DNA of 64,000 nucleotides, taken from the NCBI GenBank assembly GCA_000320545.1, contig ADNK01001817.1, positions 1 to 64,000 of the forward strand, written 5' to 3'. This stretch comes from Bigelowiella natans CCMP2755. Taxonomy: Eukaryota > Cercozoa > Chlorarachniophyceae. Shown here one piece after another: positions 1-11,034 of this stretch (its first letter is position 1; every line of letters starts with the position of its first letter). The notes below the pieces were generated by a model. It was given only the letters and a program-made list of their open reading frames with translations. It was not told the DNA's origin and made no database searches. Both the position numbers and the translations under genes were made by a program.

Positions 1-627
1 GATATTAGCTTTAGTTCGACCGAACGCCAAGGAGTTCTTATACGCTATTGGAGCTGGAATTACCGCGGCTGCTGGCACCAGACTTGCCCTCCAATGGATA
101 CTCGCAAAGGCATTTACGTATTGCTCATTTCGAAGACTCTGCCACAAAGGGCACAGTCACGATATTTCTTGTCACTACCTCCCCGTGTCGGGATTGGGTA
201 ATTTGCGCGCCTGCTGCCTTCCTTGGATGTGGTAGCCGTTTCTCAGGCTCCCTCTCCGGAATCGAACCCTAATTCTCCGTCACCCGTTACGGCCACGGTA
301 GTCCACTACACTACCGTCAATAGCTGATAGGGCAGAAATTTGAATGAACTATCGCCTGGCAGAGCCTGGCGATTCGAACAGTTATCATGATTCACCAGAA
401 AACCCCGAAGGGGCTGGTTCGGATCTAATAAATACCTCCAATGGAGTTTACGCACGTATTAGCTCTAGAATTACTACGGGTATCCGTGTAGATTTTCACC
501 ATCAAAGAAATTATTTCTGATTTAATGAGCCATCTGCAGTTTCACAGTACAAAGTTGTTTATACTTAGACATGCATGGCTTAGTCTTTGAGACAAGCATA
601 TGACTACTGGCAGGATCAACCAGGTAA
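1..627 (-). rRNA. 18S (SSU) rRNA gene, 5' part, cut by the window edge
   Basis: The reverse complement begins near 626 with the universal SSU start TACCTGGTTGATCCTGCCAG and runs to the window edge. It passes the AAGCCATGCATGTCTAAG helix region (about 564-590) and ends just past the GTGCCAGCAGCCGCGGTAA (530 loop) region near 60-80. About 627 nt of the roughly 1.8 kb gene are present. The sequence looks intact with no intron in this part. It reads away from the neighbouring protein gene. This may be a genuine rDNA border or a contig edge. Short ORFs inside it are not genes. Confidence 0.97.
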
Positions 628-2197
628 CTATCATCGGGATTAACAATCATCTAGCTGTGCTTACAAAACTATGTTACTAGTTCTGCAAGCAACCTAATGA
701 TCTCCCAATCAATCTCAGCAAGGTCTATGAAGACCAAACTACCAAGACGATGTTAACGATAGACGATTTTATGTGTCGTCAGACATCTGAACATGTAGTT
801 CAAATATCTCATTGACGTTCGTGCCACAATTCTAGAATATGAATCCTTACGAAGTTTCTCCGGTGATTTTTCATCAACCAGATGACTTCGAGAATCACAT
901 TCTTTCAAGCAGACGTATTCGTGAATCTTATCCTCAAAGCTCCCAAAAGAAAAGAAAGCTGAGGTCTAGACCACAAACCGACTCTGCAACTGGTGTTGTC
1001 ATCATAGCTACGAATTTCGTATCTATGCAGACTCCTCAACAGTCGTCCGCGAGTTTATTGCTACCTCGCGTATCAACCATCTCAGATGTAAATTGGATGT
1101 GTCGTAATATCGGATTGGAGCGGGTTTCTTCAGATGTAGCATCCAAACCCATCCCCAATTACGACATCACTGACAGCCAAAGGTGAGACAATTTTTGATT
1201 ACCAAAACGGCTCCACATTTGTTACGATGTTACGCCAAGATTGTTTTGGTCTGTCTCAAACCATTGGAATTGTACCCAGTTTTGTGTTTGAGAAGTTTTA
1301 CTTCTCATAGATGGTCAACTAAGCGGCCTATATCTTAGAAATCTAGTCTTGATCAACACCGTTCTCTCTCCCAGAATATTGTCGTGTTCTAGCTAGATTT
1401 TGTGGAGGCCCATTACAAATGGTCTCAAACTGATACCTCGTGTCAATCAATATATGGAAGCAACACAGCACGTTTCAGACTTGATGTCTTTGTCAGGCCA
1501 CAAAGTAGTAAGCTAGAATCCTATCTAAGCACACATGCCTCTCATGAAACTTAATTGAGCTCAAAATACTCAAATGCTACGATTACCAAGGGACACCCAC
1601 ATGCCATCTAAGCCTTGCTTCTAGGTATTGATTGACAATTACATGATGTTATTGTTTACATTTATAATAATATAATCTTGTAATTGATTGCAGCAATAAA
1701 ATTGTTGTTCTACAGTGTGTTATAAAGCTGCTTCATTGAATATAGTCTTGACAAAGATCAAACACAGCTATGAATAAATCTATGGCGGCCATCATGTAGA
1801 AATGTCCAGGATGGATGCTAGCATTTGAGTTCATGTTTTATTTTTATTTTAAAAACAAAAAGTGAGTTTAGGTAAAAAACAATAGTGCAAATATCTTAGT
1901 ATATCTCCTTAAATCATTTATTCATCAATATAGGAGATAAGTTTTCTACGACATCCCTCGACAATGAGTTTCTTGTCTAATCTGGCGTACGAAGAAGCAA
2001 CGCAAACCGACCTCATTGATAGAAGGAAGGGGATACGACGCCTCGGAGCGCTTTGCTATTCTGACTAATGGACTGGGAGCCCGTTGGTTACTTTTATTTT
2101 TCTAGTTTTGATCATTACTATTATTTCTCTTCCTCCCCTCTCTGTTGATGCTGCTGCTTCTGCATTTTTCTTCCATTTTTGCCTTACAACCTCGTAG
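628..2197. other. rDNA upstream spacer (ETS/IGS) grading into the 5' region of the next gene
   Basis: This stretch lies upstream of the 18S 5' end, so the part next to 627 should be the 5' external transcribed spacer. A 115-codon open frame at 839-1186 has no recognisable domain. An ATG at 1964 opens a short frame (about 34 codons) that could be the first exon of the EF-hand/RDD gene, because the next exon (acceptor at 2196-2197) starts in phase 1 and lacks its own early ATG. I could not fix the donor. Nothing else is recognisable. Confidence 0.5.
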
Positions 2198-5040
2198 GCG
2201 AAGCAGTGTCTCCCGGAAATAAGCGCCGATTGGATGTTATTTCTTCATCTTACGGCAGTGGCACCAGTGCGAACGAAATAAGCTCGAACTTTTCATCGAA
2301 ACGTCCTCGATTCGAAGAGCAGTGGTTCATCGGACACGCACATCCGAACCACGATGTTCCTCCACAAATCCGACAAGTCAATAATACAACGAACGATGGA
2401 AAAGTTCGAGAAAATGCATCCTCGCTCCACTCTGATAGCGAGGAGGAAGAACTTTCTACATCACTGCGATTTCGTGGCGGTGCAACACCTCAAAGGCACT
2501 CGGTCGACAGGAAGCACTTCAGCACACCGCATCCATCATCTTCGCCTTCTTCCTTCAGCAGCGATATCACTCTTAAACCCAGCGGGTTCATCTCCCCACA
2601 AAATCTGCCACGAACTGAACTGATGCGTTCTTCGTTGCCGCATGTTGACAGTATCTCTGAGGATCAGAGCAGCTTCGACTTCTCCGGGCTTAAAGCCACC
2701 TTCGACTCGCTCGACCATGATGGCGACGGTGCGATAAGTCCTGATGAATTGCAAATGGCCATGAGTCGTATCGGATTTGACCAGCATCAGAACAAGAAGG
2801 GTTTATTGTTTGGCGGACTATCCCCACATAGTCGTAGAGAGCGTACCACTTCCCTGGCGACTCGGGCTGTAGCTGAGATAGATCGCACCGGTGATGGCAA
2901 GGTTGATTGGAACGAGTTCAAGCAACATATTGCTGGAGGAGATGACCAAAAAGACTCCCTACGCCATAGCTCCTTTGGAACACCAATGGCTGGATTATCA
3001 TCATCAATGAGGCTGCGAGGCGCGTTTGTAGAAACTATACTTTGCCATGTAGGTTTTTGTTTTGTTTTCCCATAGCTTGGTGGGGAGAGAGTGCGACAGG
3101 AATTATCAAGTTAGTAGGCTAGCCAGATTTGCTTTGGTTGTTTTCTTGTTGCAGGTAGGTCAGTTATTCTAAATTATATTGGTATTGTTGACAATCAGTA
3201 CAATATGGAAAGGATGCAGAACCAGCTCGTCCAATCCCTGCTGTCAATGCCATCTGCAGCTCCTCCTTCCCCCGTACCCCCATCACTCATTCGTCGAGGG
3301 GTCTCTTGGGGCATCGATCTCGTAGTACTGTCAGCCATATATTATTCTATCCATAATGTGATTCCCACTACCATTAAAAATGTTGGTTTTCTCTTTATCC
3401 ACTCTTACGGCTTTTGTTTGGATTTAATGCACGGCAAAATGAGTTGGATTGAGGTTTTGGCAAATATTAAGAACCAGGAGAACGTCGATGCGGTTTGCTC
3501 TGTGATATGTGCAATGCTCCTCGTATGGTGTGGGGTGGCAGGGGTCGGCTTAATATCGCGCGGAAGGACGTTTGGCCGACTCGCCCTTGGGATGGTGATC
3601 GTTGACAGCAACACAGGCCGGGTTGCCTCAAGCTTTCAGACTCTGTTTCGATTAGCTGCCACCATTATTTTAGCTCCTTTAGTACCATTTTCCTTGCTTT
3701 TCTCGGCGTGCTCTGGGAGTAGACGGACGCTTGCTGATGTTGCGTGTGGTACCTGCGTTGTCTGGGTGGGAGCAGTGCGGCGTTCACATAATGCGTCTCC
3801 TCCAACTGCAGCCACTACTACTTCTCCGACATTTGTTTCACAAAATTCTGCGAAGAGGGAGAGAGGGGGGGGGGGGGGCAATCGCTATCTGCTACCCTTT
3901 GAAAAAGCAACGAGAGGCTGGTTAATGCGACCGTGGAATGACCTGGTTATGCTAGGAGTGCTGCTCATTTCGTATGTGTTTGTGCTGGCAATTGCCTTCC
4001 CCCTTACATTCGCTCAATGCTACGACGGACTGGTTGGAATGATGCCTATTCACTATCTGCAGCGTGTTGTCGTTCTTTTTCCGAACTGCAGCGATCATAG
4101 CTGCCACGACGATGAATGCGACAGCAGTTGGACTCTTGGATCCATACCCAAGATGATGATGGGAGACTTTGTTACGACATACTACTGTTCCTCCTCCTCC
4201 TCCTCCTCCGCGGCCACATCCACTTCCCCTCCCTCTCCTCCTCCGGAGGCGCCGCAGGCCGGTGATATCGTATCCCCCACCCCCTTATTGTTTATGGAGT
4301 GTTTGAAGAGATTAGTCTACGTCTTAGAAAAAGGATGGAAGAATCGAAGCGCTCTTGCAGCTGGTTTCGCATGTGGGTGGATTGGTACGGTTACAGGAAT
4401 GCAGGCTGTTAGGATGTTGCTCTGGTGGATTGTGATGTCACGGGGCTTTACAGTTCTCCTTGGGATATCATCCTTTGCTGCGTCGATCTACTATTGGATT
4501 AACAACCAGTGAGGAGGCGTATGCTAGAATAACCTCACTAATTTTTTAGCTTGTCGTTCAGTGTAGTAGGCTTTATGATAGCAAGTTGTATAGGAGTTGC
4601 CACGCTCATTGTCCATCCATCCAGTCCATCCTATTCATCCATCCTTTCCCGAGTTAATTCTTATCCATACGTCCATCTATCCATTTGTGTAGGAAAATGC
4701 TCGCAATTTGCATTCCCATGGTTTTCCTCGGCTTCAGCGTGTCGATGCGGATGATTCGCTCAATAGCCACGATGACAATTGCGGTTGTATTGAATTATGA
4801 TAATAGTATTAGCCAACAGTAACATCTCAACTCGTAGCCTATTAATCCTCACCATTTCATTATCTTCTTTCTCATCCATTACCGTATTTTCAACAACAAT
4901 CATCGGGGAATCTTTATTTTTTTGCATAATACAATTTCCTTTCGAAATTACTTTCCCCGGTAGCGAGCATGTGCTAACAGAGAAGCAAATGCCAACTTGC
5001 TGTTCTTCAGACTGGTTTCTGTTACATCGTTTGTTGTCTG

Positions 5041-5075
<35 letters not shown>

Positions 5076-5276
5076 TTGTTGTTGTGCTGCTCGCTTAGAT
5101 TTGGGTTCAAGCCATCGACACAGTGAGCGCCCTCCCCATCACGGCCCTCCATATCGCATCATTACCAGTACTGCTATCTATGTGCTTCCTGGCCATCATC
5201 TCGAAGCTAAAGGAAACAGCTGTTGATGCCGTTGCCACTCTAGCTACATTTGAAGGAATGGAGGAAGGAGCAGCTT

Positions 5277-5307
<31 letters not shown>

Positions 5308-5644
5308 CCCCTCCTCCTCCTACTCGCCGTTGTCGACGTACCACCGACTTCTCTCAAGTTTCAATGGGCTCTATCAAGCGTTGCTGTATATGAATGACGG
5401 ATACTCCAATCAACTAAAAAGAGAAGATCTGATGAGTGATAGTGGTGAGGACATGATGCACAGTAGCAGCAGTAGCGGCGAAGAAGGAGAAGGCAGTAGT
5501 AGTGTCCTCGTTGGAGTGGTGCTGATTATAGTTTTGGCACTCACAATATGCACGGCGAGGTAATAGTGTTGCTGCTGGAATCTATACTCCTCCCGTTGCA
5601 CTTCGCATCGAGACTAATCTGTAGCAGTCATAGTAGTTGTTATT

Positions 5645-5678
<34 letters not shown>

Positions 5679-6321
5679 CAGCGGTGGTCATCCTTAGATT
5701 TCATCAAGTAGTAAGAAAATACCGTCATATCATCATCATCATCATCATCATCATCATCTATCATCCATCCATCCATCCATCCATCCATCCATAGTATTCC
5801 TTCAACAACTCAACTATATCTGCTGTACCTTCCTTTGGTGGTGGTGGTGGTGGTGGGGTGTATGGATGAATATAAAGTTCTGTGGCCGAAATATCTGCTG
5901 CTGGAGCGACTACAAGGATGTTCTACAAGCCAACTCGAATCTCATCAAACTCAATGATGATGCCGTTGCTGTACCTATTGCCGTCATCCGTTTTTGCATC
6001 ATTAGAATCGTGCCTACTCGCACACACGAAGTCGCTTGGCTCTGCAACTTCTTCAGCACTTGCGTTTGGTAGTGAATAGCGATAAATAAACTTTTCAATA
6101 GAATACTTTCAAAGGGAACGATATAGGGGGGGGAGAGGGGGTGGGGGGGTCGAGTTGGTTTTGCGTTGTAGTATGTGTCTCTATCATTACTGCTACTGCC
6201 TTCTTTCACCAGTAATGAGAATAGCTACGGTATAAAGGATACCAGTATATCTCTTATTTTTTTGTTAGTAACTGTTAAGTGGTTCATCATCATTATTGTC
6301 ATTAATGTCTTTATGCTCATT

Positions 6322-6352
<31 letters not shown>

Positions 6353-7616
6353 ATCAGGTCTTCTAGGCTATGCCATTCGATGGTGCCAGCGGTCAGTAGC
6401 AGCCGCACACAGGGCTATCGAGACGGCACCAGTTTGGCAGAAGGTAATAGTAGTAGTAGTAGTAGTAGTAGTAGGAGTAGTAGTAGCCGGTCAATGCTGC
6501 AGCACAGAGAAAAACAGCAGCAGCAGCAGCACAAGCATGAAGATGAGAATGTGGCCACGAGGCTATTATCGCCATAATGGTATATATTATTTCTAATTAC
6601 AACTTAAAGGTGGTACTGAATGTGACCCTAGCAATGTTCGTGCTCATGGGCGAGGGTAGCAACGATCATGAAAACAACGCAGTCAGCAACGAAGGTGAAT
6701 CCATTCCCCAGCAGAAGTGCAACATAGTGACGAAGCAAAAAAGGGGACGGCAGAGAACGTGGGGAGGGAAGGAAAAGCAGCTTAAAATATCGATGCATAG
6801 ATATAACATAAGATAGAAATAGTTCCCGGCATTTTGGGGATGTATTCTGCTGTCGTTCTTCGTTTTTCTAACCGTATACGTCTCCGGTTGTGTCTATATA
6901 TTTTGTGTCTTCAGCGCTACTATATGGTGTTTTGAATTTTGTCGTTTGCTTTATTTGGGTTTTCCTCCGTTTCATACAATTTTACATCGTCAATCGAGAT
7001 TTTTTGATTTTGCATAATTCGTGATTCATATTGGTGCTGATTACTTTCATCATAGCAAGTATTCCCACTTATTCTTCCACAAGATATGTGGAGGATTTAC
7101 CAGAGATTAATTTATTTCCGCTCTTGTAGTGTGAAGGATTAAGTTGTCCTCCTCAGCTCGTGTTATTCATCCCAATTTGATTGATTTTCTTTCCTAATCA
7201 TCAATTATTCTGTCTTCTGTAGTTGAGGCCTGCATAGAGGCCCTTGGCTCCATGATGCTGGATTTGCAGCAAGTGAGTGATTGAGGAGAGGGGCACAGTA
7301 GCAGTACGATTGATAAGAAAAAGACTATTTGGAAGTCTTTTGAAGGAGAAAAGGCAGTGAATATATGTCAGTGATCGAAGTTGACGTATTTTGTAATTTA
7401 AAAAAAAAAGAGGAAAGAGCGTATGCTTTTTTCGTTAAGTTGTTGCAAAGCCACTGTTTGATTTGTGTTTTTTCATTTGTGTTCGCAGGTCCTGAAAGCG
7501 GATATGGAATTTCTTTCTCGTACCATGCCCCCCCTGGTAGGATATGATTATAGATTTTACATGAACATGATGATGGTGGGGGTAGAGTAAAACGTACATG
7601 AAATGTAATATTATTG

Positions 7617-7651
<35 letters not shown>

Positions 7652-8143
7652 GTATATACGCCATATGGCAGATCGTCTATCCTGGGTTCGTTCTTGGAAT
7701 ATTTGTGGTTAATCCGATCGAGAGAAGTCTTTGGGGGCTTTCGTTTGTTCTTGTCGTACTAGTCAGGTATTATTTATCATTCCTACAACCAGCCGTGATG
7801 TCGTAGTAGCAGTAGTAATAGTAGTAGTAGTAGTAGTAGTAGTAGTAGAAGTGTTAATGGTAGCTTAGCAGTAAAGATAATAGAAGGATCATTGATACTT
7901 GCGCGAATTGCAATATGAGAAGAAATTAGAGATGATAATAATAGGGAACTCCAAAATAATGGCAGCAGACGCAACAGAAGCAGTTGATGTTGTTCATACT
8001 TTGTATTGCCATTCTCCTAGAAAACTCTCACTCCTTGCTTATATTCCCAACGAAAGCTTCTTAAACGGGGTCGGGCACACCGTCAACTGCTACGCTGGAA
8101 TGTAACGTTCGATTCGCTAGTGAATGATCGGCTTACGTGCACA

Positions 8144-8183
<40 letters not shown>

Positions 8184-8578
8184 CTGTTTCCTATGAATGA
8201 ATGAAATAGCAAATGAAAATATTGAATTAAGTCTTAATAAGTCTTAATAATACCGCAAACTCGCTTGCATTCCCATGGTGTCGAAATTCTGTTATAAGAA
8301 CAAATAAAACTCTGTAATAAAAACATGTTTGAAATCTATCCGATTACCAAATTTGTTATAACATATATTATACCTCATTTTCATTTGGTTTTTCTCCAGT
8401 ATTAGGGCAGTTCTGACTGATGTTCCCCCGATGATAATGTGGATAATGATAATATGTTTTAAGAGCGTGAAATGTCTATCAGGTATACGGCTTCATTTTC
8501 ACAAAGCTGTAGCGGCATCTTACGTCTTGCTGACCATCACACTGAGGTAGGATTGCGTTATATTGTTGTATTTTACAC

Positions 8579-8618
<40 letters not shown>

Positions 8619-9256
8619 TTATCAACTACCACCACGTATAATTTAAAGTAAATCGGGGTAGGGTTTGGAGGGTGGTGTTATATTTGACATTATTTGATTG
8701 GTTTGAACGAGCTAATGATAAAATATGGACATTTCTTCTCTCCTCCCTTCTTCCCTTTTCTCCTTCCCAGATTCTCCTCAACATGATGTATAGCAACACA
8801 ATAGCGGTCACGGTGATCGCTTGCTCCGCACTTCCAATGCTGCTACTTTCCATGGCAGCCATAGCAGCCTACTATTCTGCCCACGTGCCTTCGTCAAACA
8901 TATCAGCGGAGGGTACAGATGCTTCAGCAGGGGTAGTAGAGGACCATCAAGGGGATAACAGTTTCAATACTGCGCAGCAGCCACAATTTGCCTTTGCGCG
9001 AAAAATCATTCCAGGTTTAATGGGAGTCGCAATGGATGCTACGTCCACCGTAGATATTGAGCAAGTAGCCAGTTGGACTAGCGGCGTAGTTCTTGCTGTC
9101 TTTACCGCTCTCATTTTCCTTCGAACAGCTGCGACGACCATCACGTTGTGCTGCCTGGAGGAAGCTATAGAGGGAGTTCCCCTCAGAAAACGCCACGGTG
9201 GAAAACTCTTAAGACAGTGTTTTGCACGTTTTACGAGTAGATCGATTGGTCTCTAG
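2198..9256 (+). CDS. EF-hand plus RDD-domain multi-pass membrane protein (11 exons traced, first exon missing)
   Basis: Exons: 2198-3048, 3199-4508, 4550-4688, 5099-5559, 6367-6443, 7223-7272, 7489-7536, 7672-7766, 8400-8482, 8507-8546, 8794-9256. Every junction is GT-AG and phase-compatible, giving about 1,205 residues plus an unseen start. The N-terminal part is Ser-rich and hydrophilic. It carries two EF-hand loops, DHDGDGAISPDE (2713-2748) and DRTGDGKVDWNE (2881-2916), each with Asp/Glu at the calcium positions. The second exon opens with an RDD domain: IRRGVSWGID, then GRTFGRLALGMVIVD and RRTLADVACGT. At least ten further hydrophobic segments follow, split by a soluble loop (exons 6367-7536). 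RDD proteins are mostly bacterial membrane proteins of poorly known role, some linked to ion or solute transport. Calcium-gated transport is only an inference. Exon 4550-4688 and the acceptor of the last exon (8794, or 8771 out of phase) are the least certain parts. Confidence 0.75.
4509..4549 (+). other. Very short (41 bp) intron in the EF-hand/RDD gene
   Basis: The donor GTGAGG at 4509 is followed by an acceptor TTTTTTAG ending at 4549. Removing it bypasses an in-frame TGA at 4510 and joins two hydrophobic reading frames in phase 2. Reading through would end the protein at residue 435 of that exon frame. Confidence 0.5.
5030..5085. repeat. (GTT)n microsatellite in an intron
   Basis: A run of GTT triplets lies 13 bases before the acceptor of exon 5099-5559, where it forms part of the T-rich tract. 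Confidence 0.9.
7619..7651. repeat. (TG)n microsatellite in an intron
   Basis: Uninterrupted TG dinucleotides sit about 20 bp before the acceptor of the exon starting at 7672. Confidence 0.95.
8147..8180. repeat. (TA)n microsatellite in an intron
   Basis: TA repeats lie between exons 7672-7766 and 8400-8482 of the EF-hand/RDD gene. A second similar run is at about 8584-8612 in the last intron. Confidence 0.95.
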
Positions 9257-10783
9257 TTTTGATTCTATACAATGGCAATCATATCAACTACGAAACAACC
9301 AATGGTCCCGACTTCATGGTTGAGATCTGCTGACTTGATATTAAATTTGCGTACACAACTAACATAGATGAAGTTGCTACGCCATGTTAGACAATGCAGC
9401 ACCTAGCTGCACGAAAAAAGTTTGAGCAACCCTTGCACGAGCACATGACTACATCCTACTACACGTCAGCCGCCATATAACACAATCCAGCTCCTCACCC
9501 TACTGATTTCTCACGAAGTTGTGGTCCACTCATGCAGTTCACATCTAGATGTCGCAGGACTGCATAGCCTCACTACATAGATATTCTTATTATTTCAAAG
9601 TTTGAAGGCTGCAGGTGTGATAAAGTTAATGTGTTCTGTGTGCGATGCGATGCAGCGCAACAAGCACAGCAATGCATCGGCTACCACTTCAGCACGACCA
9701 TACATCGCTGCCATACATAGCTGCCATGCATGACATGAAAGTACCCATCGCCCGACCAGCGCAATTTAGATTTAGTAGCGTTTCGTAGAGCACGTAAATT
9801 TAGCACTACTGCTTGCTGTGATGAACATGACAGCACACTGACCGCGTTAGAAGAATAATTTGTGCATTTACTCATATGGCTCTTCTAGCTCTTGTGTCGC
9901 ATACCAAAGCTACATGCTGTAGCACATCGTAGCCTATGAATTAATCGAGTGAGAGTTGCACATGTGTGAAGTAAAACATGCCATGTAACCGTAAGCATGT
10001 GCGTGGTAGCAGCGCACATGAAATGACCATAGCACTGTGTCAACACCAACGGGTGTAACGCACGGGCCGCACATGCTCTACCCCTGGCGAGAGGTCAATT
10101 GTGCATGTGCAGATCAATTAGTCAATGCTACACAAATTCGAATGATGCTGGCAACAAAACAAGTGTTGTTTTTCGAGGGCAACGATGCACATGTTGTGTG
10201 GTTAATTGAGTACCCACACAGCAACCTTGTATGCGTGCCGGGAAAGCAAAGCTAGCGAAAGCTGCGCAAGCATCAAACTCAAGAGTTGGTGATTATTAGC
10301 CAAATAAAAAACTAGCCAGCTAGCAAGCTCAGATTAAACGGACACATCGTTGACGAAGGCATCATTTGAGTACTTGTAGCATGCCCAATAATAACATATG
10401 TATGTAAATTGCATGAAAACACGTTGCACTAACAAAGTGTGCACATTTGTACACACTCGGGACTGTATCGCTAGATCGATGCAACATGACGCTACGAAGC
10501 GAGCAAAGGGAGATCAAAATCGTCATCAGTAGTCATCAGTTAGGAGGAGCAGCAGCAGCAACCGTCAGCAGGAGCTGCTGCCTTTGTCATACGTTTCGTG
10601 TGCATTCTTCTGATCATATCTCAAATTCTCTAGACGGTATCGCCATCCAGCTGAACTGTGCATCATTGCCACATGCTGCAGCGATGCAGCTTTATGACCG
10701 AGCAGATAAGGTGTAGGCGCTATGTAACATGATATATCTAGACATTACATGCTTCAACACGCATAATTCGTTTCGGACAATAA
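9257..10783. other. Tail-to-tail spacer, CATG/TGCA/CTAG-rich, no gene seen
   Basis: About 1.5 kb separates two convergent genes. No domain, RNA gene or long coding frame is recognisable. The sequence is visibly rich in words such as CATG, GCATG, TGCA and GCTAG. It has almost none of the CAT/AGT triplet runs that mark introns elsewhere. Four other convergent spacers in the window look alike. Confidence 0.6.
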
Positions 10784-10990
10784 CTAGACGGGCTCATCGA
10801 TACGCTGACGCACCATTAACATACGAATGATTACACACAAAGCCAGCGCAGCTGCTAGATGTTTTAGGGTGTGTCCACTCACTGTCTTTGCAGTCCATCG
10901 GAAAATCTCCTTATCATTTATCTCCGTGATACGTGCGATTCCATACCTAATATATCGGAAAATCAAATTCTAGTGAACAAGTACGACCCC

Positions 10991-11034
<44 letters not shown>

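Noticed and set aside
839-1186. 115-codon plus-strand open frame next to the 18S gene
   Set aside because: It lies in the presumed rDNA spacer, has no recognisable domain, and no splice or promoter context supports it.
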